A stretch of 64,000 nucleotides of DNA from Microstegium vimineum (GCA_022036555.1 CM039121.1:45285847-45349846), one strand, 5' to 3'; shown: positions 11,001-23,189, counted from the first letter of the stretch. Notes: generated by a model not told the origin, from the letters alone. Translations and numbers: made by a program.

Positions 11001-14000
11001 CACCTCCCAAAGAGGTGAGCTTATTTGTTACTTCACTGAGTAAATCTGATAAAGACATTCTCTCCTTCTCAAGAATGGAAATCCTTTCTGCCACATCCTT
11101 CTGCAACAGTTCTGCTTGATCAATGAGCTTTCCAGCATTACTGTTTGCATTCTGCTGCAAAGTAGCGACCTGATTGTGCAGATCATCAATTGCATCCTTG
11201 TGGTTGCTCAGCTTGCCAGCAAGTTCATCCATTTTGGCCTCAAGAACAACAGTCTGTTGTCTATCTATATCATGCTGCACAGTAGACTTGACGTTAAGTT
11301 CAATTTTGCTACACAGTTCAGCCACATATTCTTCAGTTTTTGTAATATCTGAACTCATCGCCATAAACTTTTCCCCTAGGCGCCATAGCATCTCCCGAGA
11401 TGACTTCCGTAAATTATCACGCTCCCCCTCGGACGGTCCAGTATCATCGTCACTTCCCTTCGACTCAAAAGATTTAATGAGTTTTGATACCAGAACCCGG
11501 CCATCGGACCTAGAGGAGATCCTCTCTAGCAACTTTTCAAGGTCATGCAAATCACCTTTTGCCACCTCTAGATGGCCCTTCAGAGACAGCAAAGCAGTTG
11601 AGTTACATGAGTCATTCGCATTGGCCAGATTAAGTGAACACTGACTATTACCATGGCTAACAAGTCTAGGGTTCGTAATGGCTCTTTCAGCATTCTCAGT
11701 AGTGACTTCAGATGAGTCCAAATGAAGTTCTTGATGCATAACGTTCTGGAATTGACCCAGCACCACATTGTACTTAGTGTCTAAGTCTCTGATTGTTGAT
11801 TGGTAAATATCGATGCTGCTACTTGTGTACAGATTTTCCTCAATTAGCTGCTCAGTGAGTTGTCCGAAGTATGTTTCTGTATCTTTGACATGTGACTCAA
11901 GCTGCTTATGCTTGGCATACGAAAGTTCCAACTTGTCATTTAGTTCAGATAAATCTGAAGAAAGCCTGCCCTTTTCATTACATAGATACAAATTGTCTTC
12001 TTGGAGTTTCATTTTTGCTTCTCTTTCGGAGGCAAAATTCGCAGATAGTTCTAAATTATCTTTCTGTACTGTTTCCAATAAAGCCTGGCAATTTGCCAAT
12101 TCTGTCAAAGTATGATTCAAATTCTCATTGGAAGAACGCAGCTCACACTCCAAAACTTTACATCTGCTACTGCTAGCATCCATTTCCTCTTTCACAGAAG
12201 CTAAGCTAAGCTCAAGACCTGACAACTCTGATAAAAGCTTCCTGTTATCAGAAGACAGATGGTCCCGCTGCTCTTCAACTTCTTTTTTGGCTTCTTTCTC
12301 AGAAGCAAGGCTTGCAATAAGCTCCAGGTTCTCCTTTTGCAAAGCTTCCAGTAACAATCTGCCGTTGGCTAATTCACTATGGATTTGTTCTGTGCTCTCC
12401 TTGGAGGAATGTAGTTCACTCTCCAAATGTGTGCACCTTGCATTGCTAGTGCTGATTTCTTCTTTCAAGGAAGCCATGGTCAGTTCAAGTTGTCCCTTTT
12501 CTATGTTCACCTTGGAGAGCTCATGTCTACATTTATGAAGCTCTTTGTCAACTGCTAGTTTGCTTTCTTCAGTTTCTTTTAGTAGAACCTGGAGCTTGGT
12601 GGTCTCATCGGAAGACTGTTGTGTAAAATCTGAATAAAGGCCAGCAGACTCATCTAGCTGCAACTGGAGAAAATCCCTTGATAGAGTTGCAGAGAACAGA
12701 TGCCTTTGTATATCCTCACAATGAACTGGCATGATGCCTTGCAATACAGCACTTCTAGATAAAGCTGGATCCCCCTTCTGCTCACAAAGTGGCATATCCA
12801 CTGCTGCTGTTGGCTCGGCCTGTACACTCAAATCATCTGTAGTGACAGCTTCATCGCTTACACGTGGTGTGCTTGGATCTTCTAGGATAGCCTCCTTGTC
12901 TACTCCATCAGTTTCGTCCTCAGTGCCTCTTCTTGCAGTATTCTCAGGAATCTCATTTGAAGCTGCAACAGCCGATTGTTCTACATGTGCAGTCTCGGCA
13001 TCCATTTCAGCAGAAGCTGTGGGCTCGACGTCATGCTGTGTGTCTACATCTAATGGCCTCCCAGAAACATCTATCACCATTTCCTGAGCCCTTTCATCGT
13101 GGATATCAGCTCCAATGCCTTGAGAATGAATCGGCACCTCGGCAACTTCTTCGAAATTGGAGCTTGAAGGCCTGTCAACAGCATCCATTTCCACCTGCTG
13201 ATGTTCCCCTAGTTGATTGGAATCACCGTCGGCTCCATTACCTTGAGAAGAAGCATTCAACTCCATGCTATCCACATCACCCAGCTGAGCTCCTCCTACA
13301 AGATCACCACCAATGTCGTCTCCACTGATAGCCTGAACTGGTAGGTCCTCACCATCAGCTGTCCAGCTTTCACACTGCTCTGAAATCCCCTGCACACTAG
13401 TACCGACATTATGCACATCAGACCCATCACCCATCTGCAGTTCCTGCACTGTCTCCTGTTCTTGCACCACATCGGCATTCGCGACAGAACTGGACTCCAG
13501 GGTTCCAGGCCCCTCGCCATTGCACTGCTCAGCCTGCGACGTCTCCGCTTCCTGCATTGACAGACGGGCATTACACACCCAGCAACAACAGCAGCAGCAG
13601 CAGCTAGGAACCCACTCAAAACCCACACCCTGACACTGAAGTGCTGGAGCCTCACCTCAAATGGAGTGCTCCCGCCGCCGCCGCCGCCGCCGCCGCCACT
13701 GGCCTCCCCGGCGAGGAACTTCAACCCAACAGGCGATTTGGGCTCGGGCACAGACTCCTCCGCCGCCTTGGACGCCCCCTCCTCGGCCTCCGCGTCGGCG
13801 TCGGCGTCCGCCTTCTTACCGGGACCCCGCCTCTCCTTCTTCTTCCGGAACTGCTGCAGCTGCACGCAAGGTAAACCGTAAACGTAACGCTCGATCAAAA
13901 TTTCTCGGGGGAGAAAAAACAAGGAGTACAAATTCGCGGGACTCGGTACCTTCTTCCGCCCGGCAGCGAGGAGATCGGTGCGATTTTTGTTACCCGCCGC

Positions 14001-14031
14001 CGCCGCCGCCGCCGCCGCCCCTGTGATCCAT
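5001..14031 (-). CDS. TNO1: TNO1 orthologue: TGN-localized SYP41-interacting coiled-coil protein (8 coding exons)
   Basis: In Arabidopsis TNO1 is a large coiled-coil protein at the trans-Golgi network that binds the syntaxin SYP41 and supports vacuolar trafficking. Exons deduced by splice sites and phase (minus strand): about 14031-13950, 13859-13656, 13551-7690 (5862 nt), 7208-6404, 6272-5584, 5488-5359, 5272-5191 and 5100-5001. The N-terminus is basic (KNRTDLLAAGRKK then LQQFRKKKE across intron 1), followed by an acidic, low-complexity region and about 2,200 residues of heptad-rich coiled coil. The C-terminus is diagnostic: HGFKSLTMSRFVPKFTRP, ISDRIDGMW, GDRLLMRQPTLRL, then a hydrophobic tail (GVLIYWIALHALLASFI) that can anchor it in the membrane. 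Exons 2-8 encode about 2,624 residues, longer than Arabidopsis TNO1 (about 1,800). In exon 1 the ATG at 14031 is not in frame with the rest (see findings). The Met at 13557 overlaps the intron 2 acceptor and is not the start. Confidence 0.9.
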
Positions 14032-14631
14032 GCGGAGATCTCCAGTCCAGCCACCCGGGCAGCGGTCACGCGAGGCGGGGAGGCATCAACCAATCCCGCC
14101 CGCGGAGACCTGCTACTAGGGCGGCCGGCGGATTGCCCGAATCGGAGCGGGTTGGCGCCAATCTGGAAGATCTGAGAGGCGGGAGGGAATCGCGCGCTCG
14201 GGTTTGGGGGATTTGGGAGGGACGAGGAGGAGGAGGAAGGAGACGGAGGAAGAATTGACAGGAGAGATTCGTGTTCCACGTTACCGTGGGTTTGGACCCG
14301 CGCCCGGTCAGGTTGGTGGCCGCCTGGTCCGAGGGGGCAGGCCGGGCCGGTGTTGGTTTGACACGGGAGCAGGAGGAGCACGGGACGGAACGCGACGGTT
14401 CTCCCGAACGCAGTTGCGGGCCCCACTCCGTTCCGTTCTTCACATGTTCTGTTCCTGTTCTTCTCTCTAGAGTGGAAAGTACTTCCGTACAGATTACAGA
14501 ACACGCACGCAAAAACTGCGAACTCCTCCTCTCTCGAGTGCTCCCTCGGTCAAAATTATTTGCTTTTCGATAAGTTAAAATATTTTAAACTTTGATCAAC
14601 TTTACTATAAAGATAGAAAGGTAATAATCTT
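14032..14631 (-). promoter_or_regulatory. TNO1 5' UTR and promoter region
   Basis: A GC-rich, CpG-rich stretch immediately upstream of TNO1 exon 1 changes to AT-rich DNA near 14550. No TATA box was recognised with confidence. ORFs seen here in several frames are a by-product of GC-richness. Called from position and composition only. Confidence 0.4.
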
Positions 14632-15113
14632 TATTAAGAAAAAATATACTTAACCTCATCACCTATCTAACGTGGTTTACTTCACACATTTAACTATATA
14701 AAATCAAGTATTCTACCTTTAAACTTTCTAAACCAGAAAAATTATCTACTCAGACGGTTTTAAACGGTGGTTTTGCTATAATAACTATGGTTTTGTATTT
14801 TTTTTATTCTTTTATTTGTTTTTGTTAAATCTTTAAAAAATATATAATAATTCACGCGAAAATCATAAAATGAAAAATCAAATTTTTGTTGGACTCCATG
14901 TCAGTAGATCTACGTAATAGACATATAATACGGTATGTTTTAGTACAAAATTTTTGTTGTAGCTATAGATTAATTGAAATACTAATTTTGTTTGTAATTA
15001 GTTGAAACAATTCATAGGCGCATCTTCTATGGTCGAATTGTGCTGAAATTTTTATGGTGATCTAATTATTATATGCTTGAACTATAGTAAAATTTCTATA
15101 CTCATTAAACAAT
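14632..15113 (+). repeat. Left arm of a long inverted-repeat (foldback-like) element
   Basis: This ~480-bp AT-rich segment aligns over its whole length, in inverse complement, with 24995-25507. Shared blocks include gtagatctacgta, gacatataata, ggtatgttttagta, ttttgttgtagct, tttgtttgtaattag and tacttcacac. Similarity ends just outside 14632 and 25507. No coding capacity was seen. The class is unknown: it could be a foldback, a MULE/MITE-like element or an inverted segmental duplication. Confidence 0.75.
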
Positions 15114-15362
15114 TGAAAGGTCCTAGATGGCTAGAGGGGGGTGAATAGCCTAATAAAAATTCTACAAATTACTACAACAAAAGGTTAGATAACACTTAAG
15201 CGAAGCTTTTTGCTCTAGCTCTACTTGGGGTGCAAATCCACCTATCCGATGCAATTCTAGTTAGCTAAGTGTTTCACAAACAATAGCAGGAACCTAAAGC
15301 ACTTAGCATAAGCTAGCAAGAACAACTAACACAAGAACTAACTAGCAAGCTAACAAGACAAG

Positions 15363-15544
15363 ATATGAAAGAATATAAATGCAAGAGAGGAGGTGATTGA
15401 TATACCGATGCCTTGTGTAGAGGATGTATCAATGAAAAGCCAATCACAATATGATATGAAAGAATATAAATGCAAGAGAGGAGGTGATTGATATACCGAT
15501 GCCTTGTGTAGAGGATGTATCAATGAAAAACCAATCACAATATG
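15363..15544 (+). repeat. 91-bp tandem duplication private to the 3' LTR
   Basis: The unit starting atatgaaagaatataaatgc occurs at 15363 and again at 15454. The corresponding position of the 5' LTR (about 23446-23535) carries one copy. Confidence 0.95.
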
Positions 15545-16129
15545 AATACCAAGAGTAGCCGGGAGACAAGATGAACACAAATGATTTTTCTCCCGAGGTT
15601 CACTTGGTTGCCACCAAGCTAGTCCCCGTTGTGTCGACTACTCAAATGGTGTTTCGGTGGCTAATTGACAATTCACAAGGCAAGCCTACTACCCGGACGC
15701 CACAAGAAACCACCCAAATGAGAGTAACTCAATGACACGAGCAATTTACGAGAGTTACCCTTTGGCGCTCCGCTGAGGTGGGTACAAGCCCTCTCACAAT
15801 AACCGGGATCAACCACGAACAATCACCAACTCGTGTTGAATCCTCCTTCTTGCTCCAAGCCGTCTAGGTGTTGGCAAACACCAAGAATAACAAGAAATCC
15901 GCAGCAAGATCGGTCACCAAGTGCTTCTAGATGCAAATCACTAAGCAATGCACTTGAATGCACTCTATCTCTTTTGGATTGAGCAAAGAATCAAAGAGAT
16001 GAGTGGAGAGGGAGGTGCTCAGCTTTAGAGGGTCTCAAGGTGTTCAAATGAGCGAGAGAGACACTCCCCAAGCCGGCCAACAAAAATTTATAGACCCCCT
16101 CAAAGTCTTCTAGTCGTTGCTCCTTTAAG

Positions 16130-16490
16130 TTGGTGACAGACGCTCGACACGGGGGCGACGGACGCTCCGTCGCCAGTGTCCGACGCACTGTCAGAACTAG
16201 CCATTGGGCTGCTGTGTGGGGCGACGGACGCTCCGTGCCAGCGTCCGACGCACTGATCTTCCATTCACTCGCTTGCAGAGCCCACTGGAAGCTCGACGGA
16301 CGCTGCGCCTCAGCGTCCGGCGCCTGGTCTTCGCGTTGCTTCATTTGCAGACCTCTCTGGAAGCCCGACAGACGCTCCAGGCTGATCCGACGGACAGCGT
16401 CCATCGCGCCCTGAAACCCTTGGTCAACTCGACAGACGCTATGTCATGCTGACGCCAGCGTCTGGCACGTCGGACAGCGTCCGACGCCCT
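16130..16490 (+). repeat. LTR-internal array of GACGGACGCT / AGCGTCCG inverted motifs
   Basis: The motif gacggacgct and its near complement agcgtccgacgc alternate repeatedly (for example about 16157, 16228, 16290 and 16303). The same array is in the other LTR at 24121-24500. Role unknown; it could form hairpins or bind host factors. Confidence 0.8.
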
Positions 16491-16948
16491 CTTCTCTTCT
16501 CTGAATCTTCCACCTTTGCTCCAAAGTTGCCAAGCACTAAGTATCCACTTTAGTGAGCAGACTTGGCATGTTTCACTTGTCTTTTAGCATGGTGTATGTC
16601 GCTAGGTCCTAAATGCACATGCAATATAGATAACACCTAGTAGCACTTGATAACCGTAATCACCACGTTTTTCCCTTCTTGATAGTACGACTATTTATCC
16701 TAAAGGTGATCACACTCTCTATAGTGTCTTGATCACTAAACCAAAAATGGTCCTATAATATACCTTTGTCTTGGGTCCATTTTGTTTTTCTCTTTCTTCT
16801 TTTCCCTAGTCATGGAGCACTTGATCTACCATGATCCTTCATCTAGCTCTACTTCTCAAGTTGGATCACCCTACCTTAATCATACACTTAGTACTAGGGT
16901 TAGTCCATGGATGTCATCAATTAACCAAAACTAAACTTGGGCTTTCAA

Positions 16949-16961
16949 TCTCCCCTTTTTT
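16949..16961 (-). other. Polypurine tract of Copia element 1
   Basis: AAAAAAGGGGAGA on the minus strand lies directly upstream of the 3' LTR start. Additional GGGGGAG-containing tracts lie near 17031, 17405 and 17473 in the pol-to-LTR spacer. Plus-strand DNA priming at such tracts is established for LTR elements. Confidence 0.8.
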
Positions 16962-17905
16962 GGTAATTGATGACAAACTTTCACAAATGAATATATATGA
17001 TGAAAATTTCCACTTTGGTAGTATTAGCTCCCCCTACATATGTGATATATGAGTTTTGTTCATTTTGATCACATATGCATGAATGAGAATTGTGGGAGAG
17101 TGAATGCTACCAAATAATGCTAAGGTGTGTAGGATGGACCTTTGAAGCGTGATACCAATTAGAGTGCAATATAAACCATCCTTAGCACCATGAATGCCTA
17201 GAAACCACTTGATAACACTTGGAAATATTTTGAGAGAACTAGATACCACATGAAAATATTAAGACCTAATCATGCTAGTTCTTCAAACACCATACCATTT
17301 AGTTTCTAACATTCACCACACAAGCATATCATGAATCATAAATACATATGCATGCAAGCACTTATGAATGTACAAAGATATGAAACAACTTATTCATAGG
17401 CTTGCTCCCCCTACTTGTGTGCTTTCAATTTTAAATTTTCAAAAATATATATTTTTTGTCTTACTACTTACTTCTCCCCCTTTGTCATCTATTATCATAA
17501 AAGATGTGCTCAAAGGTTTGATTATTGGAGAGAAGTGTTAGTTGTGGTTCAATGTAGAGTATTTGCCCCAAACTATTTAACTCGATTTAAACCATGGACA
17601 AGCTTGTTCACACATCCTAAAATGGTTATCTTGCCCATGTTGAGCTAAACATTTGTAGTTCATATTCTAGATCAAACACTAGGATTGCAAACCCACAAAT
17701 ATGTCATATGCTACCACTAGATCAAGTCAAACATAGAAGCAATAGTGGTACCATATAAGCATCAAGTTCAATTGATTTTCATGAATGAGTCTAATGAATT
17801 GATGTCTAGATGCACTAGCAAATCCTAATATTGGATGAATGACATGTCAATCAACTTGTACCTTGCATAGCTCGAAGGAGAGGCATGTCATATATATGGG
17901 GTGCA
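16962..17905 (-). other. Noncoding spacer between pol and 3' LTR of Copia element 1
   Basis: About 940 bp without conserved coding sequence. It holds three extra polypurine-like tracts. SIRE-lineage elements often carry an env-like ORF or a long spacer here; I see no env-like ORF. Confidence 0.6.
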
Positions 17906-19345
17906 TCAACACATGTTTGAGTAATCAAGAATGTTCAACTCATTCCTTAGCTTGCAAAACCTCTTCTCATCAAGTGGCTTGGTGAATATGTCGGCAAGTT
18001 AATCATCGGTGCCAACACTTGTGATCTTGATATCACCCTTGAGTTGATGGTCTATTATGAAGTGGTGCCTAACATCAATGTGCTTGGTTCTTGAATGTTG
18101 AACTGGATTGTTGGTTAGCTTCACCGTACTTTCATTGTCACATAACAATGACACTTGCTTGAAATTGATTCCATAGTCATTCAAAGTTGCCTTCATCCAA
18201 AGTAATTGAGCACAACAACTACCCGAACTTATGTATTCGGCTTCGGCGGTAGAGAGTGCAACACTATTTTGCTTCTTTGATGACCAAAATACAAGTGACA
18301 TGTCTAGCATTTGACATGTGTTCGATGTGCTTTTTCTATCAATCTTGCATCCCGCATAGTTGGAGTCCGAATATCCAAGCAACTCAAAGTTAGACCCCTT
18401 AGGATACCACAATCCAACATCTTATGTATGCTTCAAGTACCTCAATATTCTCTTTGTGGCCTTCAAGTGACTTTCTCTTGGTGAGGCTTGGAATCTTGCA
18501 CACATGCATACACTAAACATCACATCCGGCCTAGAAGCGGTCACATAGAGTAGGCTTCCAATCATAGACTGATACAACTTTTGATCCATCATGTTGCCAC
18601 TAGCATCACTATCCAAGAGTCCATTAGTGCCCATTGGAGTGCTAATGCCTTTAGAATCTTCTAAGCCAAATTTCTTCATCATATCATTGATGTACTTGCC
18701 TTGACTCACAAAGATGCCATTTTTCATTTGTTTGATTTGGAGACCAAAGAAGTAGCTAAGTTCACCGATCATTGACATTTCAAACTCATTTGCCATTATC
18801 TTGCCAAATTCTTCACAAAATCCTTGATTGGTTGAACCGAATATGATGTCATCCACATAGATTTGGAGCACAAATAGATCCTTGCCAAGCTTCTTGGTGA
18901 AGAGAGTAGTGTCAACCTTTCCCATGATAAACCTTTTGGATAAGAGAAAGTCCCTCAATCTTTCATACCATGCTCTAAGTGCTTGCTTCAAGCAATATAA
19001 AGCCTTTCTCAATTTGTACACATGGTTGGGCTTCTTGTCATCTTCAAATCCGGGAGGTTGCTCAACATATACTAGCTCATTGATGTATCCATTCAAAAAA
19101 GCACTCTTCACATCCATTTGGTATAGCTTAATGTTGTGTGCACATGCATAGGCCAATAGAATTCTTATTGCCTCTAATCTTGCAACCGATGCATAGGTTT
19201 CTCCAAAGTCAAGACCCTCAACTTGAGTGTATCCTTGAGTGACCAATCTTGCTTTGTTTCTCACAACTATACCATCTTGGTCTTGCTTGTTTCTAAATAC
19301 CCATATTGTACCAATCACATTGTAGTTCTTGGGTCTTTCAACTAG
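17906..19345 (-). pseudogene. Copia reverse transcriptase and RNase H
   Basis: RT segment 18422-19318 contains KARLVTQGYTQVEGLDF, YQMDVKSAFLNG, YVEQPPGF, LYGL-type KALYCLKQALRAWYERL and the catalytic YVDD. RNase H follows with YSDSNYAGC, STAEAEYI, TKHIDVRHHFI and LADIFTKPLDE near the C-terminus. Premature stops interrupt the single frame at about 19346, 18422 and 17999. The natural stop is at 17906-17908. Not functional as it stands. Confidence 0.92.
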
Positions 19346-21316
19346 TTACCAAACTTGGTTTCTAGTGAAATTGTTGAGATCTTCATGCATAGCATTGACC
19401 CAATCAACATCTTGTAGGGCTTCATCTATCTTTGTTGGTTCTATGGATGATATAAAAGAGTAGTGCTCACAAAAAGATGCCAATCTTGATCTTGTTTGAA
19501 CACCACTTGCAATATCACCAACTATTTGATCAATGGGGTGATCTCTTGCAATGTTGGTTGGTTGGAGGATAGGAGCTTGATTACTTGTACTTGGTTGAGA
19601 TGAGCTAGCAACTTGTTGATCTTGCACTTGAGAGTCACTAGCTTGCACATTGGGTGAGTTGAGCACTTGATCTTTATCATCTTCAATGTCAATTACTTGC
19701 CTAAGCCGAATATCACCAATATCCATGTTCTTCATAGCTTTTGACAATTGAGGACCACTCACATCTTCTAGAATCTCATTTTCAACTTGAGATCCATTGG
19801 TTTCATCAAATTCAACATCATGCACTTCCTCAAGTATACCATTAGCCAAATTCCACACTCTATAGGCTTTGCTTATGGTTGAGTAACCAAGTAAGAACCC
19901 TTCATCGCACTTCTTGTCAAACTTCCCAAGTCTTGTGCCCTTCTTCAAGATGTAGCATTTGCACCCAAAGACTCTAAAGTATGCAATGTTGGGTTTTCTT
20001 TCATTCAATAGCTCATATGGTGTCTTCTCCATCAATGGGTGACAATATAGCCAGTTGCTAGAGTAACAAGCGGTGTTGATAGCTTCGGCCCAAAAGGAGT
20101 GACTCACATTGTACTCACTAAGCATAAACCTTGCCATGTAAATCAATGTTCTATTCTTCCTCTCAACAAGGCCATTTGATTGAGGAGTATACTTGGCCGA
20201 GAATTGATGCTTGATTCCAAGCTCATCACATAGCTCTTCAACTCTTGTATTTTTGAATTCACTTCCATTGTCACTTCTCACTTTCTTGATGGTAGTTTCA
20301 AACTCATTGTGACATCTCTTGACAAAAGTCTTGAATGTGGCAAATGTTTCACTCTTGTCATTGAAAAATAATACCCAAGTATATCTTGTGAGATCATCAA
20401 CTATCACAAATCCATACTTGTTGCCTCCAATACTTATATATGTTGTTGGGCTAAACAAGTCCATGTGCAACAACTCAAATGCTCTACTAGTGCTCATCAT
20501 GCTCTTCTTGGGATGGGTGTTACCAACTTGTTTGCCGGCTTGACAAGAGCTACAAAGCTTCTCCTTCTCAAACACAACATCTTTCAAGCCTCTTACTAAG
20601 TCATGCTTGATCAATCTATTCAATTGCTTCATCCCAATATAACCAAGTCTTCTATGCCATAACCAATCCATACTTGATTTAGTGAGCAAGCAAGTTGATA
20701 ATTGAGTTTCACTAGCATTGAAATCAACTAGGTAGAGGTTCTCATATCTAAAACCTTTGAAGATCAAGTTTGAACTATCCACACTAATAATTTCAACATC
20801 ATCTACTCCAAATATGCATTTGAATCCAATATTACACAATTGAGCCACGGATAGCAAATTTAAGTTCAAGCTCTCAACTAACAAGACATTTGATATGCTC
20901 AAGTCATTGGATATTGAAATCTTACCAAACCCCTTGACCTTGCCCTTGCCATTGCCATTATCACCAAATGTAATATTATTAATGCCATCATTGGTGTTGG
21001 AGTTGATTGATTTGAACATTCTAGAATCTCCGGTCATGTGTTGAGTGCACCCACTATCAAGCACCCAATGCCTTCCTCTGGCTTTGTAATTGACCTACAA
21101 AACAAATTAGTTCTTCTTAGGTACCCACACTTGTTTGGGTCCTCCAAAGTTAGTGACCAAAGATTTTGGCACCCAAATAGCCTTCTTCTTTGGGCCAACA
21201 ATGGATGTGCCAACATACTTAACCTTTACACCATCTCTATCTTTGGTAAGCATATAGCATGAATCAAAATGCATAGAGGTAGATTTAGCAAACTTTGTTT
21301 GGCTCATGTTGAGTTT
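19346..21316 (-). pseudogene. Copia protease and integrase
   Basis: The protease active-site motif is LDSGCTQHMTG at the start of the open stretch (21064). It is followed by the GAG-pre-integrase zinc motif (WHRRLGYIGM with CSSCQAGK), then the catalytic core with FVIVDDLTRYTWV, VRSDNGSEFKN and FSAKYTPQSNGLVERKNRTL (D,D,E residues visible). The frame is continuous with gag, but stops lie at about 21314-21316, in the 21090-21109 interval, and at 19346. The strand and frame are the same as gag and RT. Confidence 0.92.
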
Positions 21317-23140
21317 TCAATATTGGTCTACATGCCCTATTTTCTTGCATTTGTTGCAAAACCGGCCATTGCTCCTCACAAAGCTAGGCTTAGGAGTTAC
21401 AAAGGCGGCTTTGCCTTTCTTGGGGGTATAGCCCAATCCCTCTTTGTAGTGGGAAAATCTTTGGCTACTCAAGCACTTTAGCAAGCGGGCATCTCCATCA
21501 TATTCCTTACTCAAAGCATGAGTAAGTTCTTTAACATCATGTTTCAATTTTTCATTTTCACTCTCTAGTGTAGCATCAACCTTTGAGCTCTCACTAGTGG
21601 ATGTGCAAGTGGATGTGCTAGTGTTGGTTGGTGCAACAATGATAGGAGTGAAAAATGATTCATCTAGAATATCACAAGTAACTCCAATGTTACATGAAGC
21701 AACAACTTTATCCTTGTTTTTCTCAAGGAGGGAGGAGTGAGCCTTTTCAAGCTTGTGGTGAGTCCTCTCAAGCTTCTCATGTGCTTCCATTAGCCTATCA
21801 TGAGAGCCATTGAGCTCATCAAAGGATTGTTCAAGAGCCTTAAAATTTTTGTTCAATTCTTTGCACTCATTCCTCTTTGTTTCAAAGCAAACATAAGTTT
21901 GCTTCATCATGTTCACTAGCTCTTCCATGGAGTACTCCTCATCATCATCACTACTATCATCATAACTATCACTCTCATCACAAGATTGTACCTTAGATGG
22001 CTTAGCCATGAAGCATGATGGAGTGTCGAAGATGGATGGCTTGTTGTTGATAGCAATGCTTGCCAATGTCTTCTTTTTGGACTTCTTCCTTTCATCATTA
22101 CTAGAGTCATCATCGAAAGAGTCACTACTATCCCAAGTCACCATATAAGATTCACCCTTCTTATTCTTGGTGAAGGATAGTTTCTTATCCTTCTTGTCAT
22201 GCTTGTCCTTCTTCTTCTCATCATCATCACTATTGTTGGGGCAATCCGCAATCATGTAATCGGTGCTCTTACACTTGTAGCATCTTCTCACATGCTCTTT
22301 GCTCTTGAAATTATCTCTTCTCTTTCTAGCACCATAGCCCTTCTTCTTCATGAACTTGCCAAACTTGCGCACAAAGAGAGCCATCATCTCATCATCCATA
22401 TCACTTGCATCTTCATCATCACTTGACTCTTGCTTCTTTGCTTTTCCCTTGCTCTTGGATGATGAAGCCTTGAATGCTAGACTCTTCTTTTCTTTTTTTT
22501 CTTCCTTGACCTCTTCTTCTTCACTTTCCTCATTGTATTGTTCTTCGGTCATGATCTCACCAAGTACTTCATTTGGAGTGATCTTGTCCAAACCATCTTT
22601 CCTAATTATTTGCCTCAAAGTTTTGTATTTTTTGGACAAACAACCAAGAAAGCGGTTTGAGAAGTCTTCATCCTTGACCTTCTCACCCAATCCCTTGAGA
22701 TCATTGATGATCACTTGGAGCCTATGAAACATCTCCGGGATTGACTCATCTTCCTTCATCTTGAAATGTGATAGCTTGTCCTTGAGTATGTATAGCTTGA
22801 CATTCTTTACCGTTGAAGTGCCTTCATATGTATCTTCTAGTCTCCTCCATACTTCACTTGCTCTCTCAAGATACTTGATTTGCTCAAACACTTTTGAGTC
22901 AATGCCATTGTAGATTACATTGAGAGCCTTAGTGTTGCATTGCCGGTTCTCTTGCTCTCTAGGTGTGGGACTATCCTCATCAAGAATGACATAGTCCTTT
23001 TCGGTCACGGTCCACACCTTCTTATGTATTGAGCCTAGATGCATCTTCATCTTTCTCTTCCAGTAATCAAATGAGGTGCCATCAAACATTGGCGGTTTGC
23101 TCCTCACATGGTTGAATGATATTTGAGTCATCACTAACAC
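21317..23140 (-). pseudogene. Copia gag (capsid and zinc knuckles), stop-interrupted
   Basis: 607 codons are open. The N-terminus PMFDGTSFDYWKRKM and WRRLEDTYEGT are typical of Copia gag (UBN2-like). Long Lys/Glu/Asp/Ser-rich linkers follow. The first knuckle reads CYKCKSTDYMIADC, with Tyr where the CCHC His is expected. A second knuckle begins CNKCKKIGHVDQY and is cut by a TGA at the position of its last Cys. The gag is larger than in most Copia lineages, consistent with SIRE-like elements. Confidence 0.9.
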
Positions 23141-23176
23141 CGAAGGTTGTTAAGCCTTGATAATAGCGGTGACCAC

Positions 23177-23189
23177 GACTCCGATACCA
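23177..23189 (-). other. Primer-binding site of Copia element 1
   Basis: TGGTATCGGAGTC on the minus strand, two bases after the 5' LTR end, resembles the complement of the plant initiator Met tRNA 3' end (TGGTATCAGAGC) with a substitution. Confidence 0.85.

Larger units (their letters stand above)
15114..16947 (-). repeat. 3' LTR of Copia element 1
   Basis: On the plus strand it runs from TGAAAGGTCC to GGCTTTCA. It matches 23192-24958 closely, with scattered substitutions. It is longer than the other LTR mainly because of a 91-bp tandem duplication at 15363-15544, partly offset by a short extra segment near 24290-24313 in the other LTR. Confidence 0.95.

Noticed and set aside
13555..13557. 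Met codon at 13557 as TNO1 start
   Set aside because: It overlaps the acceptor of intron 2 (ATGCAG before GAAGCG), and upstream conserved coding exons exist.
13296..14504. A 402-codon minus-strand ORF overlapping the TNO1 5' end
   Set aside because: It joins real exon 1 and exon 2 sequence to intron and 5' UTR; splice sites give a better reading.
21090..21112. Splice-acceptor-like sequence between gag and protease of Copia 1
   Set aside because: It could suggest an intron removing two stops, but no matching donor was seen and Copia elements of this type are not normally spliced there.
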